Below are positions 8,705-17,189 of a stretch of 64,000 bases of DNA, piece by piece. The notes under the pieces were generated by a model that was not told where the DNA came from, did no database searches, and worked only from the letters and a program-made list of their open reading frames with translations. The position numbers and the translations under genes were made by a program. This DNA comes from Bdellovibrionales bacterium (GTDB lineage: Bacteria; Bdellovibrionota; Bdellovibrionia; Bdellovibrionales; Bdellovibrionaceae). Where the stretch lies: contig JAFEAQ010000011.1 in the NCBI GenBank assembly GCA_018266295.1, positions 372,001-436,000 on the forward strand. The letters are read 5' to 3'. Position 1 is the stretch's first letter. Every line of letters begins with the position of its first letter.

Positions 8705-9073
8705 TCAGACAGTTCTTTTTTGATGTTTCTGACCAAATCTTTCCGAGAAATAAGCAGGTACGTTTGTAATCTCCTGAAACCTTTTTAAGTCAAAATACTC
8801 ATACATGCGGCTTGCATAGAACACGAGGAAGTCATTTTTCTCGTGGCACCAAGCGGTTATAATCCAATCTTGGCCTTTCTTTTTTACGGACTCTATGGTG
8901 ATTTGCCAGATGTATCTTTTCCCAGCCATATTCATATAGCAAATACGGGCGTCAGGGCCATGGATGCTGATTCTATTGATGCGTTCAGTGCGCTCCTGGA
9001 TTTTCTTGCTGTTCGCTCTGTACCAGGTATAAAAAACCACCACACATGCGATGGCGATATATAACGGGTTCAT
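8705..9073 (-). CDS. Small membrane-anchored protein, possible WYL-like fold
   Basis: About 122 residues behind a good AAGGAG site. Residues 1-18 form one membrane segment (MNPLYIAIACVVVFYTWY). The rest has a compact beta-rich pattern: ARICYMNMAGKRYIWQITIESVKK, WIITAWCHEKNDFLVFYASRM and EYFDLKRFQEIT. Tyr in 'xxYxN', a central 'WxIxAWC' and a closing Arg-rich strand recall WYL-type ligand-binding domains, but without a DNA-binding part. That similarity is my inference, and the function is unknown. It is monocistronic. Confidence 0.75.
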   Translation of the reverse strand: MNPLYIAIACVVVFYTWYRANSKKIQERTERINRISIHGPDARICYMNMAGKRYIWQITIESVKKKGQDWIITAWCHEKNDFLVFYASRMYEYFDLKRFQEITNVPAYFSERFGQKHQKRTV

Positions 9074-9159
9074 GACTCACTCCTTGTGTCTTGCTTTTAG
9101 TATAAAAGCCCGAACCCAAGCTGTGAAACCCATCGCCTTATTTTTTTCAGAATAAAACA

Positions 9160-9198
9160 CAGCGGTTTTGAAGTTTTACACTTCATAAAAAACTGCTG
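9160..9198 (-). terminator. Imperfect hairpin, possible terminator
   Basis: CAGC-GGTTTT-GAAGT pairs with ACTTC-ATA-AAAAACTGCTG around the loop TTTAC, and on the minus strand a T-rich stretch follows. It lies about 130 bases downstream of the phospholipase-D-fold gene and upstream of the small membrane protein gene. The distance makes its role uncertain. Confidence 0.35.
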
Positions 9199-9329
9199 AA
9201 AAGTATTTTTACACATCTCCGGAAAGCCTTACGGGGCGTTAGTTTGCTGACTATGACTCTGACAGTATTTTGGAAAAATAAATCGCGGGCCCGTGAAAAT
9301 CCGGGAGCTCTAGATGCGTGTAAATTCGC

Positions 9330-11036
9330 TTACAGCAAGTGAATGCCGCCGAAAGCCTCGGCTGCACGATAGATATATTCCTGAAGAAGCTGCTGATATT
9401 TGCCAACACTCGAATCACGGGCCTGCTTCCACTGCGGGCTGCCCCACTCATAAGACCTGGCAATGAGGTCCCTCGTGTAGCCTTGGAACTGCTCAACTGT
9501 TTGCGCACCATTCAACCACACGCCAACTTCTGTATTATGAATACGCGAGCGATGATCAAAGTTAGAAGTGCCAATCAGAACCTCTGCGCCGTCAATGATC
9601 GCGATTTTCGCATGCAAAAGATTTCCTTTAACCTCGGGCTTATTTGGATCCATGCCGTGATAGGCATAGACATGAACGCGATTCCCGATCGCCGGATTTT
9701 TTCGCAGCTCCAATAAGGCCGGCGCCACATACTGGTCAAATACTGCCAGCGTCACAACACCGTCACTGGTCAAAAATGAGTTACTGATAATTTCAAATTC
9801 AGCCTGAGGATTTTTCAAAAGCCAGCTCTTCAGCATACGAATGTCACGCTTACCTAAAATGAGATAGGGCGATACAAGTGTGACTTTTTTATTGGCCTTT
9901 AAAATACTTTCCTTGAGCGACCGCATCAGCGAATTTGGGTTCGCTTTCCTATTCCAGGTTTTCCAGCGTTGCAGGAAGTGCTCATGATTATGGGTCAGAT
10001 TCTGCACTTCATGCACGAGGCTCGCGGTTGAGTCTTCAAAACCTTTTCTGAGGAAGTCTTCTTTCTCCATTTCCTCCATACGGTTTTTCACGACATCCCG
10101 TCCGGCGTACTCGTTATAGGTCTTTTCCATCTTGTCGAGCTCAAAACCATAATCCAACTTAAAAAAGCGATACAGTTTATCGGCGAGTTCCTTGTTGAGG
10201 TAATTAAAATAAATTTTGTCGTAATAGCTTTGCAAAAGATCACTGAGCGAGGCGCTGCCTTCTGACGAGTTGGGGCGGATCATCAGCTCTACGTCTTGGA
10301 TGGATTCGCGACCATCACGGTTGAGGCCATAGTAACCGTCGCCAATATTACGTCCGCCCATAAACGCGAGTGCCTCCGAAGTTCCCGCGTCGATCAACAG
10401 AATCTTATCATGCGAACGATTGTTCAAAGTTAAGCGGCTATCTGATGCACTTGAGGACCAACGGCCCGTCAGGATATAAGCCATCCGCGACATCGCACGG
10501 CTGATGGTTGTAAATGGATTGATGGTCACGACTTCCATCTTACCCATTCCCGGCTGTTTGCTGAATTGGATCAACGCCAAAAGTTCGGTATGAGTAAAAT
10601 GCATCGAACCGACGGAATCCACCATCAAGCGGACATTGACTCCGCGACGGAGGGCCTCTTTCAGCTCGTTCAAAATCAAATAGCCAGCCTGGTCACGTTT
10701 GAAAATATAGTAAGTAATATCGATGCTTTTTTTCGCACCACGGATCGCGAGGATCTTCGCCATCAGGGCCTCTTCACCCGATAAGAGCGACTTCACTTGA
10801 GATTTGTGCTGCTCAAGGGCCCCCCGGATGGACTTCTTCTCAAGAGCGACTTCAGGGCTGGCCTCTGGGCTAAACAGACCACCTTCGGTGAAGACCTTTG
10901 AGCACTGAGGAGCGTCCGCACGGCTTTCGGCAACCGGGGCAAGAGCCAGCGCCAGGGAGAAAATAAACAGCCCCAGGACGCGGGAACGCATCTGAGTATA
11001 CAGCTGTCTAAGGTTTAGCCAGGAAAACCCGCGCAC
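9330..11036 (-). CDS. Secreted phospholipase D superfamily protein (cardiolipin-synthase-like)
   Basis: About 568 residues. The first GTG has the better ribosome binding site (AGGAGA); an ATG 15 codons inside would also keep the signal sequence (VLGLFIFSLALALAPVAESRADA). Two HKD motifs are present: HDKILLIDAG with FMGGRNIGDGYYG in the first half, and HAKIAIIDGAEVLIGTSNFDHRSR near the C-terminus, the arrangement of phosphatidyl-transfer enzymes and nucleases of this superfamily. A long helical insertion lies between the halves. The protein is exported, so it likely acts in the periplasm or outside the cell on phospholipids; the actual reaction cannot be told. Divergent from the DUF924 gene. 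Confidence 0.92.
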   Translation of the reverse strand: MRGFSWLNLRQLYTQMRSRVLGLFIFSLALALAPVAESRADAPQCSKVFTEGGLFSPEASPEVALEKKSIRGALEQHKSQVKSLLSGEEALMAKILAIRGAKKSIDITYYIFKRDQAGYLILNELKEALRRGVNVRLMVDSVGSMHFTHTELLALIQFSKQPGMGKMEVVTINPFTTISRAMSRMAYILTGRWSSSASDSRLTLNNRSHDKILLIDAGTSEALAFMGGRNIGDGYYGLNRDGRESIQDVELMIRPNSSEGSASLSDLLQSYYDKIYFNYLNKELADKLYRFFKLDYGFELDKMEKTYNEYAGRDVVKNRMEEMEKEDFLRKGFEDSTASLVHEVQNLTHNHEHFLQRWKTWNRKANPNSLMRSLKESILKANKKVTLVSPYLILGKRDIRMLKSWLLKNPQAEFEIISNSFLTSDGVVTLAVFDQYVAPALLELRKNPAIGNRVHVYAYHGMDPNKPEVKGNLLHAKIAIIDGAEVLIGTSNFDHRSRIHNTEVGVWLNGAQTVEQFQGYTRDLIARSYEWGSPQWKQARDSSVGKYQQLLQEYIYRAAEAFGGIHLL

Positions 11037-11135
11037 AATCTCTCCTATAGGGGTGAACTCACCCTACAGAATGACAATACAAAAGCTATGCTCAGAGGGG
11101 TTGCGCTAAACCTCTGTTTAGGCCATGCTAGCGCT

Positions 11136-11678
11136 ATGGCAACACCGCAAGAGATTCTTCATTTTTGGTTTCAGGAGTTAGATGCGCAAAAGCGCTTTGC
11201 AAAAAGCGATGAATTAGACCAAACGATCCGCGATCGTTTTTTGCAAACTTATAAAGATGTCGTGAATGATAAAACGGCCTCTTGGCGAACAACACCAGAA
11301 GGACGGCTTGCCGAGATTATTGTTTTAGATCAATTTTCACGCAATATGTTCCGAGATACCGCGAAAGCTTTTTCTTCCGACGGCTTAGCTCTCGAGCTTG
11401 CTGAGGCCGCGGTGGCTGTTGGCGATGACCAAAAACTTCCGGCGGAGCAGAGGGCCTTTATCTATATGCCCTACATGCACAGTGAGAGCCGCGCTGTTCA
11501 CGAAACCGCCGTGACTCTGTTTTCGCAAAAAGGCCTTGAGTACAATCTCAATTACGAAATGATGCATAAAAAGATTATCGATCGCTTTGGCCGATACCCG
11601 CATCGTAACGCGCTCCTTGGCCGCATTTCGACTCCTGAGGAAACCGCTTTCCTCAAAGAGCCGGGTTCTTCGTTTTAA
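11136..11678 (+). CDS. DUF924 family protein
   Basis: About 180 residues from the ATG starting MATPQEILHFWFQEL, which matches the usual N-terminus of the family. An upstream in-frame ATG would add 16 unlikely residues, but neither start has a strong ribosome binding site. Family hallmarks are LDQFSRNMFRDTAKAF and YMPYMHSESRAVHE, followed by DRFGRYPHRNALLGR and a closing STPEETAFL. DUF924 proteins are all-helical with a TPR-like fold. Their biochemical role is not established. Cytoplasmic, apparently a single gene. Confidence 0.9.
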   Translation: MATPQEILHFWFQELDAQKRFAKSDELDQTIRDRFLQTYKDVVNDKTASWRTTPEGRLAEIIVLDQFSRNMFRDTAKAFSSDGLALELAEAAVAVGDDQKLPAEQRAFIYMPYMHSESRAVHETAVTLFSQKGLEYNLNYEMMHKKIIDRFGRYPHRNALLGRISTPEETAFLKEPGSSF

Positions 11679-11746
11679 CCCCACCGGATGGCGACGAAAT
11701 AACATCCCCAATTGACACACTTAGCTTTTCATTAGAATAATTTTGC

Positions 11747-13171
11747 ATGATCCGAGTACTCACATTTTTGCTACTTCTTGCTTCGGCGGTGGTTCCTCAG
11801 GCGGCTCCTGCGGCCTATGATAAAGAAAACCCTCTGAAGCGCCGGGTGGCCAGCGTTTTCATTTCAAAGGCCTTTATTAACGAGCAGCTCAAAGCCCGCA
11901 CTGTAAAAGCTCCGATGTTCAAGGGCCTGAAAATTGAACTCGATGACAAAAGCGACGAGATGTATTTACTGGGTAAAATTCAGGTGCCGCTCGAAGAAAT
12001 GCGCACTATGAATGTCGAACCGGGCCTCGGCGAATTTAAATTCCGCCTCACGATGAAGCCTTCCGTCACCAAAGACGGTCACCTCGTTTTAGAATTTCCG
12101 CTGCAAGAAACTTATTTTTATCCAGCGAGCACAAACGGTAGTAAAAACGATCGCATCATCGTGCCGACAGAGCTCTTGTCTTTGGGACTGGCTTCAGCGC
12201 GCGGCTATCTATCGGCTCTTTCCGGCGATATGTCGACCTATGACCGCAAGACGGCCAAGCTGAAATCGGAATTGTCAGCCCTCCAGCGTGATATCAAAAA
12301 CGAAAAAGATTCCGCGAAGATCGAAGACCTCAAACTGCAAAAAAAATTGCTCGACCTGCAAATCCAGGCCGTTCCCATTGAGCGGGCACGCATGGAGGCC
12401 ACCGCAAAATCGGTAAATACGATCCTCGCGTTTAGCGGTGAAACAGATATCGACCTCAATGAAGAAATCAGTGCTCGCAAGAATGCCATCACGCTGAAAC
12501 TAAAGCTCAGTAAGCTCCTGCCTTATCTCAAAGATATCGAACTCGGCGGTGTCCGCGTCAGTCATGACAAGGTCGATGGCGGTGGCGAAGATTATCTGGT
12601 CGTTGACGTCGACTCCCAGCTGGAAGAGGTTCCAGCTCCTTCTCAGCGCGGTCCTCGTCAACAGCGCACAGCCCTGAAAACGGCTCCATCACTTTTGATT
12701 CGCTTGAATCAGAATATCTTTAACAGCAAAGCGCTGGGAGATATTAAAAAAAGTAAAATGGCGGATATCCGCGATTTCGAAATGACATTGAAAGATGACG
12801 GCCTTCATGTCTCGGGAAAGTGGCACAAGTACTTCTTTAACATTCCCTTCGACACAACCGTCGATTTTGAAACGACCGCTCCCGACGTATTTGAGATTCG
12901 CCTCCGTGAACTCAATGTTGAAGGCATTGACCTGAAGTTCCTGACAAAATTTGCATTGGATGCCGTGAAGGATCGCTTAGATGCCGCCCTTGCCGGCATT
13001 TGTACGTTTGAGTACTTAGGTGAAGACAAAGATGCAAGCCACGTTTTAAAAGTGACTGTAGAACCTAAAAAGCTCGTCCCTGCTTATCCGAACCTTCACC
13101 TCGTCGCCGTAGATGTCGGCAACCGCCAATTCATGCTTAAGATCGGCCACACTGAAGAGGAAAAACCATGA
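11747..13171 (+). CDS. Hypothetical secreted protein, possible LmeA/DUF2993-like lipid-binding fold
   Basis: About 474 residues with a signal peptide (MIRVLTFLLLLASAVVPQAAPAA). There are beta-rich segments at both ends. A coiled coil at residues 165-210 (KLKSELSALQRDIKNEKDSAKIEDLKLQKKLLD region) joins them. Near the C-terminus, ...DDGLHVSGKWHKYFFNIPFDTTVDFE then ELNVEGIDLKFLTKFALDAVKDRL resembles the strand-helix pattern of elongated lipid-binding LmeA/DUF2993 or BPI-like proteins. That is a weak resemblance. The stop codon overlaps the start of the TAXI gene (ATGA), so the two are translationally coupled and probably work together at the envelope. Confidence 0.8.
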   Translation: MIRVLTFLLLLASAVVPQAAPAAYDKENPLKRRVASVFISKAFINEQLKARTVKAPMFKGLKIELDDKSDEMYLLGKIQVPLEEMRTMNVEPGLGEFKFRLTMKPSVTKDGHLVLEFPLQETYFYPASTNGSKNDRIIVPTELLSLGLASARGYLSALSGDMSTYDRKTAKLKSELSALQRDIKNEKDSAKIEDLKLQKKLLDLQIQAVPIERARMEATAKSVNTILAFSGETDIDLNEEISARKNAITLKLKLSKLLPYLKDIELGGVRVSHDKVDGGGEDYLVVDVDSQLEEVPAPSQRGPRQQRTALKTAPSLLIRLNQNIFNSKALGDIKKSKMADIRDFEMTLKDDGLHVSGKWHKYFFNIPFDTTVDFETTAPDVFEIRLRELNVEGIDLKFLTKFALDAVKDRLDAALAGICTFEYLGEDKDASHVLKVTVEPKKLVPAYPNLHLVAVDVGNRQFMLKIGHTEEEKP

Positions 13172-14544
13172 AGAACGTATTCACAAAAAACCCTCAAGAT
13201 CCTGATGAGCAAAGAGAGTATCGCTATGGCCTTCGCACTATCATGGAACTTTTCGACATCGGTCCGACTGTGGCGATTACGGTTCTGTCGATTGCCCTCC
13301 TCATCATCCTTGGCGGCGTGGTTGCGTTTATTCAAAGTGCGCCTCCGACAAAGATTAATTTCTCTGCCGGCCCCGAAGACAGTTATTTTCAAAAAACAGC
13401 GCTTCGCTACGCCAAAGCACTTGCGAAGAACGGCGTCACTGTCAACGTTTTGACTTCAAACGGCTCTTTGCAAAATCTTGAGCGTCTTGCCGACCCCAAA
13501 GCCAAAGTCGATATCGGCCTGGTCCAAGCCGGCATTCGCGATAAAGAAATTAAAACCGACAACCTCGTTTCTTTGGGCAGTATCACATATATGCCGCTCA
13601 TGGTGTTTTACCGCGGTAAGAAGATCGAACTCCTTTCAGAACTTGCCGGTAAGTCGATCGCCATCGGCTCTGAAGGTTCTGGCACTCGCAAATTTGCTCT
13701 CAGACTTCTGAGCTCGAATGGCATTAAAGAAAAAGATCCTGGCACGACAAAGCTTCTGAATATGGATGCGGATGACGCGATTGCGGCTCTCGACAAGAAA
13801 CAAATCGATGCGGCCTTCATTATGACCGAAAGTGCCTCAAACGATGACGTCCGTAAGTTGCTTAAGTCTGACGACGTGAAACTTTATAACTTTAAGCAAG
13901 CCGCAGCCATCAATCGCAAGATCGACTATCTCAATGTCTTGGAACTCCCTGAAGGCTCGATTGATCTTGGCCAGAATATTCCAGATCACGATATCCAACT
14001 CGTCGGCCCGATGGTGGAGCTTATTGCAACAGATGATCTGCATCCCGCTTTGTCGGATCTGATCCTTGATGCCGCGACTGAGATTCACACACGCCCGAAT
14101 CTTTATCAAAAGCGCGGCGAATTCCCTGTGGCAGCTGAGCACGCGATCAGAATCAGCGAAGACGCACAGAGATTCTACAAATCGGGTAAGTCGCTCTTCT
14201 ATAGAAGCCTGCCGTTTTGGCTTGCAAGCCTTGTGAGCCGATTTGTCGTGGTCTTCTTACCGATTGCTGTCTTGTTAATTCCCGCGATCCGGGCCGTGCC
14301 GGCGTTCTTCCGCTGGCGTACACAAATCAAGATCCGCCGCCGTTATCGCGAGCTTCTGATTTTAGAAGAAAAATTTAAAAACGAAACCAACCCAGAGCGC
14401 CTCAAAGCCCTTCGCCGAAGCTTCGAGCGCATCGACGCCGAGATTAGCAAGATGCGTGTCCGCGCTGCTTTCGCCAACGACTTCTATTCCCTGCGTGGGC
14501 ATATTGATTACGTGAGAACTCTGATGATGAGTAAGTTCGCTTAG
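13168..14544 (+). CDS. TAXI-family solute-binding protein with two membrane segments
   Basis: About 458 residues. A cytoplasmic N-terminus is followed by a membrane helix at 33-55. A periplasmic domain at 60-340 has TAXI features (INFSAGPEDSYFQKTALRYAKALAKN, DIGLVQAGI, LAGKSIAIGSEGSGTRKFALRLL, IDAAFIMTES). A second membrane helix (near 347-371) is followed by a basic cytoplasmic coiled coil rich in Arg and Glu. TAXI proteins normally are soluble periplasmic binders for TRAP transporters. Here no TRAP permease is nearby and the protein is anchored on both sides, so it could be a sensor or envelope component instead. Coupled to the preceding gene by a four-base overlap. Confidence 0.85.
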   Translation: MKNVFTKNPQDPDEQREYRYGLRTIMELFDIGPTVAITVLSIALLIILGGVVAFIQSAPPTKINFSAGPEDSYFQKTALRYAKALAKNGVTVNVLTSNGSLQNLERLADPKAKVDIGLVQAGIRDKEIKTDNLVSLGSITYMPLMVFYRGKKIELLSELAGKSIAIGSEGSGTRKFALRLLSSNGIKEKDPGTTKLLNMDADDAIAALDKKQIDAAFIMTESASNDDVRKLLKSDDVKLYNFKQAAAINRKIDYLNVLELPEGSIDLGQNIPDHDIQLVGPMVELIATDDLHPALSDLILDAATEIHTRPNLYQKRGEFPVAAEHAIRISEDAQRFYKSGKSLFYRSLPFWLASLVSRFVVVFLPIAVLLIPAIRAVPAFFRWRTQIKIRRRYRELLILEEKFKNETNPERLKALRRSFERIDAEISKMRVRAAFANDFYSLRGHIDYVRTLMMSKFA

Positions 14545-14555
14545 ATTAGTTCGAA

Positions 14556-14589
14556 AGAGAAAAAGGGATTGAGGAAAAACCCCAATCCC
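14556..14589 (-). terminator. Terminator of the alpha/beta hydrolase gene
   Basis: GGGATTG-AGG pairs with CC-CAATCCC around an A-rich loop. On the minus strand the stem is followed by five Ts and a pyrimidine-rich tract. It lies between two convergent genes and also may serve the TAXI gene, though no T run follows on the plus strand. Confidence 0.65.
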
Positions 14590-14612
14590 GCCGTGCAATA
14601 AATAATTGTCAA

Positions 14613-15533
14613 TTAAAGGCCGCTCACTCTACTTGGCTCTTTTAAAAATTTCTCAAGAGCTTCGATCGTTGCTTTTGGATTTTCTTCCATCAACCAGTGA
14701 CCTGTATTTTTCAAAGTCACACCTTCAGCCTGAGGCGCTACGAGTTTCATCGTTGCAGCCAATGGACCCCCCATCGCTTTTTCACCACCGATCGAAAGAA
14801 CCGGCATTGAGAGCTGATTTTTAGCGAACTCTTTATTGTCTTTCGCATCCTGAGGGAAGGCTTTGAACCATGCCATTGCGGCTCTCATGTGACCTGGAGC
14901 TGCGTATTGTTTGGCGAAGTAGTTTTTCTTAGAATCGGGGAATGTTTTAGGATCTGCTGAGAACGTCGTCCACAAGTGATCCAAGTACATTTTCTCGCGG
15001 CCTTTCACAAGTTTCTCGGCACTTGGGCCATAGAAACGGAAATGCCAGATATCAGGACTGTTGTAGATATCATCGCCAGGACCAACTCCGGGTAAGAAAG
15101 CATCCATCACCACAAGTTTTGAAGTCATCTGAGGATACTTAACTGCAAAAGCGTAAGCCACCATAAGCCCGATATCATGACCAACGATATCCGCCTGAGC
15201 GATGCCGTAGTGGTCAAGCAAGGCTTTCACATCGGCCGCCATTTCGGCTTTAGTGTAACCGCTCTCGGGCGCTTCACTCAATCCGCCGCCGCGAAGGTCA
15301 GGCACAATCAAAGTGAATTTTCCTGAAAGAGCTTTCATCACTGGCTCCCACATCAAGGCAGACTCGCCCATCCCGTGAAGTAAAACCACCGGGCTGCCGA
15401 CACCGCCTTTGTACACATTCATTTTAAATCCATTGATTTGGACTTTCTCTTGTTTGAACCCTTTAGGGATGTCGATCGCACGCGCGGAAATCGTTGCTAG
15501 TAAGATCAAAGTTGTAAGCAATAGTTTTTTCAT
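14613..15533 (-). CDS. Secreted alpha/beta hydrolase, epoxide-hydrolase-like
   Basis: About 306 residues with a signal peptide (MKKLLLTTLILLATISARA). The alpha/beta core shows VVLLHGMGESALMWEPV (oxyanion HG), a conserved DLRGGGLSEAP, the nucleophile elbow VGHDIGLMVAYAFA with Asp rather than Ser, and the catalytic His in NTGHWLMEENP. An Asp nucleophile in G-H-D-x-G is characteristic of epoxide hydrolases and haloalkane dehalogenases, which differ from esterases. The export signal is unusual for these enzymes, which are mostly cytoplasmic. Divergent from a LysR gene that may control it. The substrate is unknown. Confidence 0.9.
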   Translation of the reverse strand: MKKLLLTTLILLATISARAIDIPKGFKQEKVQINGFKMNVYKGGVGSPVVLLHGMGESALMWEPVMKALSGKFTLIVPDLRGGGLSEAPESGYTKAEMAADVKALLDHYGIAQADIVGHDIGLMVAYAFAVKYPQMTSKLVVMDAFLPGVGPGDDIYNSPDIWHFRFYGPSAEKLVKGREKMYLDHLWTTFSADPKTFPDSKKNYFAKQYAAPGHMRAAMAWFKAFPQDAKDNKEFAKNQLSMPVLSIGGEKAMGGPLAATMKLVAPQAEGVTLKNTGHWLMEENPKATIEALEKFLKEPSRVSGL

Positions 15534-15651
15534 AATCTCGATCCTTTATAGTTTTGAAGCCTCTTTAAGAGCCTCAAAAGTTTGTTGCGTTTCTTGAATA
15601 TGAGATTAACAGGATTTTATTGTTTGAGTATCCCCGAAGATTGGTACAGAC

Positions 15652-15669
15652 TGTCCGTAATGGCGGACA
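15652..15669. promoter_or_regulatory. Palindrome across the LysR start codon
   Basis: TGTCCG-TAATGG-CGGACA is a perfect six-base inverted repeat with a six-base centre that contains the predicted ATG. It could be an autoregulatory operator or a small RNA hairpin that covers the start codon. There is no good Shine-Dalgarno sequence in front of this start, which makes the structure more relevant. Confidence 0.4.
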
Positions 15670-16568
15670 ATAAAGCACTGATTGACCTTAGCAGCGAAGG
15701 AATTGTTTTTTACCACGTAGCCCTTTTACACGGCTTCAGGGCGGCGGCCGCTCATTTGGGCCTGTCAAAATCTGTCGTAAGTAGTAAAGTTTCATCTCTA
15801 GAAACGCGTATAGGCCGTAAATTGCTTTATAGATCCACTCGCGACGTCAGCCTGACTCCCGAGGGGGAAGTATACTTTGAGTCCTGTCGTACACTCTTTG
15901 CCGCTACACAAAACCTGCAACTGAGTGAAAGCAAATTCAAATCCGAGCTTTCGGGAACCTTCACGATATCCGCTCCTCATGATTTTATGACGATCTGCCT
16001 GATTCCAGCGTTACAGAAGCTCCACTCTTTGCATCCGAAGCTGCGTTTAAATTTTGTCGCCGCAGATAATGTTCTAAACCTCGAAAAGAATAAAATAGAC
16101 CTTGCCATTCGTGTGGGCGCTGAAGGTGCAGGTCACCTATATCGCACGAATTTCTTTAACGTCGACTTTGGTTTCTATTGTAAAGCCTCGCTGGCTCCGC
16201 CAAAGAAATCAGAAAAAGAGATTTTAGAGTGGATCCAAGAAGAAGGCATTTTTGCCTTCCGTCCGAGCCGGGAAAAGTCCTTCACCTTCAATGGCAAAAG
16301 CCAAGATGTGAAAGTTCAGTCCAAGATTCAAGTGCACGATGTGCTTTCGCTCAAAAGCCTCATCATGGCGGGTGCTGGTATTGGTATCTTGCCTCATTTC
16401 GCGATCGCGAGCGAAATGGCTACTGGCGAGTTAGTGCAACTCCTCCCCGGAGCAGAATTCAAACAAGTCAGTTATATTTTTCTCTCGGGAGTGCGGCGCC
16501 AAGAGGATTCTCGCCTCAATGCAATTATTGAGTTCTTGCAACAAGCAGTGCCGACGTTTCAGATATAA
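15660..16568 (+). CDS. LysR-family transcriptional regulator
   Basis: About 302 residues from MADNKALIDLSSEGIVFYHV. In-frame starts further upstream would add 26 atypical residues. The helix-turn-helix spans residues 15-70 (FRAAAAHLGLSKSVVSSKVSSLETRIGRKLLYRSTRDVSLTPEGEVYF), followed by an effector domain (GTFTISAPHDFMTICLIPAL, KIDLAIRVG, MAGAGIGILPHFA). The pattern is that of the CrgA/AaeR-type subgroup. Divergent from the secreted hydrolase with a 126-bp gap, suggesting control of that gene. No ribosome binding site is evident. Confidence 0.92.
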   Translation: MADNKALIDLSSEGIVFYHVALLHGFRAAAAHLGLSKSVVSSKVSSLETRIGRKLLYRSTRDVSLTPEGEVYFESCRTLFAATQNLQLSESKFKSELSGTFTISAPHDFMTICLIPALQKLHSLHPKLRLNFVAADNVLNLEKNKIDLAIRVGAEGAGHLYRTNFFNVDFGFYCKASLAPPKKSEKEILEWIQEEGIFAFRPSREKSFTFNGKSQDVKVQSKIQVHDVLSLKSLIMAGAGIGILPHFAIASEMATGELVQLLPGAEFKQVSYIFLSGVRRQEDSRLNAIIEFLQQAVPTFQI

Positions 16569-16581
16569 AAATTGAGAGGAC

Positions 16582-17106
16582 TCAAACCAAAACCTGCCTC
16601 ACCTGCCCAACGACAGTCTCCGCACCGATCGTCAGATCGCACTGCCCTTGCTGTACTAGCAAAGACCATCGGTTGTTCTTTTCGACGCTCTGACCGAGTT
16701 TATCCAAAAACTCGGATTCAAAAGCAAAGATTTGCAGATCCTGTGCACGATGAACATCGCCTTCGCGAATTTCACTTAAAAGAACTTCGGGATTTTTATA
16801 TGTAAAGACCATCACGTCTTTGGCGGCCTTGCCTGCTTTGTGAAGTTTGCGCGGCGATGGATTGCCAATCTCGATCCACAGATCGACAGAGTTATGAAGC
16901 CCGAGCTTTCGCAAAGCCGGAGCTTCAGGATCTGCCAAACCACCCGGCGTAAACTCAAGTCCCTCTTGATAGGCTAAGCAATACGCAAGGACGCGGCTTA
17001 ACATGTAAGGGTAAGTTTCAGATGGATGCTGAGCCACGCGGAAATCCAACGACTCATAAACGCCGCGATCAATATCTGATAGCTCAATTTGGAAACGGTA
17101 TAGCAT
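16582..17106 (-). CDS. yaeQ: YaeQ family protein
   Basis: About 174 residues, the family length. The family hallmarks are visible: an N-terminal LYRFQIELSDIDRGVYE, then FRVAQHPSETYPYMLSRVLAYCL, GGLADPEAPALRKLG, LWIEIGNPSPRKLHKAGKAA and a C-terminal DLTIGAETVVGQ. YaeQ proteins have a PD-(D/E)XK nuclease-like fold with the Glu/Lys residues largely kept, but their activity is not established. It is monocistronic and its 3' end faces the LysR gene end to end. Confidence 0.93.
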   Translation of the reverse strand: MLYRFQIELSDIDRGVYESLDFRVAQHPSETYPYMLSRVLAYCLAYQEGLEFTPGGLADPEAPALRKLGLHNSVDLWIEIGNPSPRKLHKAGKAAKDVMVFTYKNPEVLLSEIREGDVHRAQDLQIFAFESEFLDKLGQSVEKNNRWSLLVQQGQCDLTIGAETVVGQVRQVLV

Positions 17107-17133
17107 TGAAAGGCCTCTGAGGGATTTTAGGCG

Positions 17134-17165
17134 AAAAAAGACCGAGTGTCACGGACTCGGTCTTT
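17134..17165 (-). terminator. Strong terminator of the 562-residue protein gene
   Basis: An eleven-base-pair perfect stem (AAAGACCGAGT / ACTCGGTCTTT) with loop GTCACGG, followed by T-rich sequence on the minus strand. The core CCGAGT-GTCACGG-ACTCGG occurs again, loop included, behind tRNA-Asp at 21148-21172. Confidence 0.85.
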
Positions 17166-17189
17166 ACCCTCGCTAGACTTTTTAAAAAT

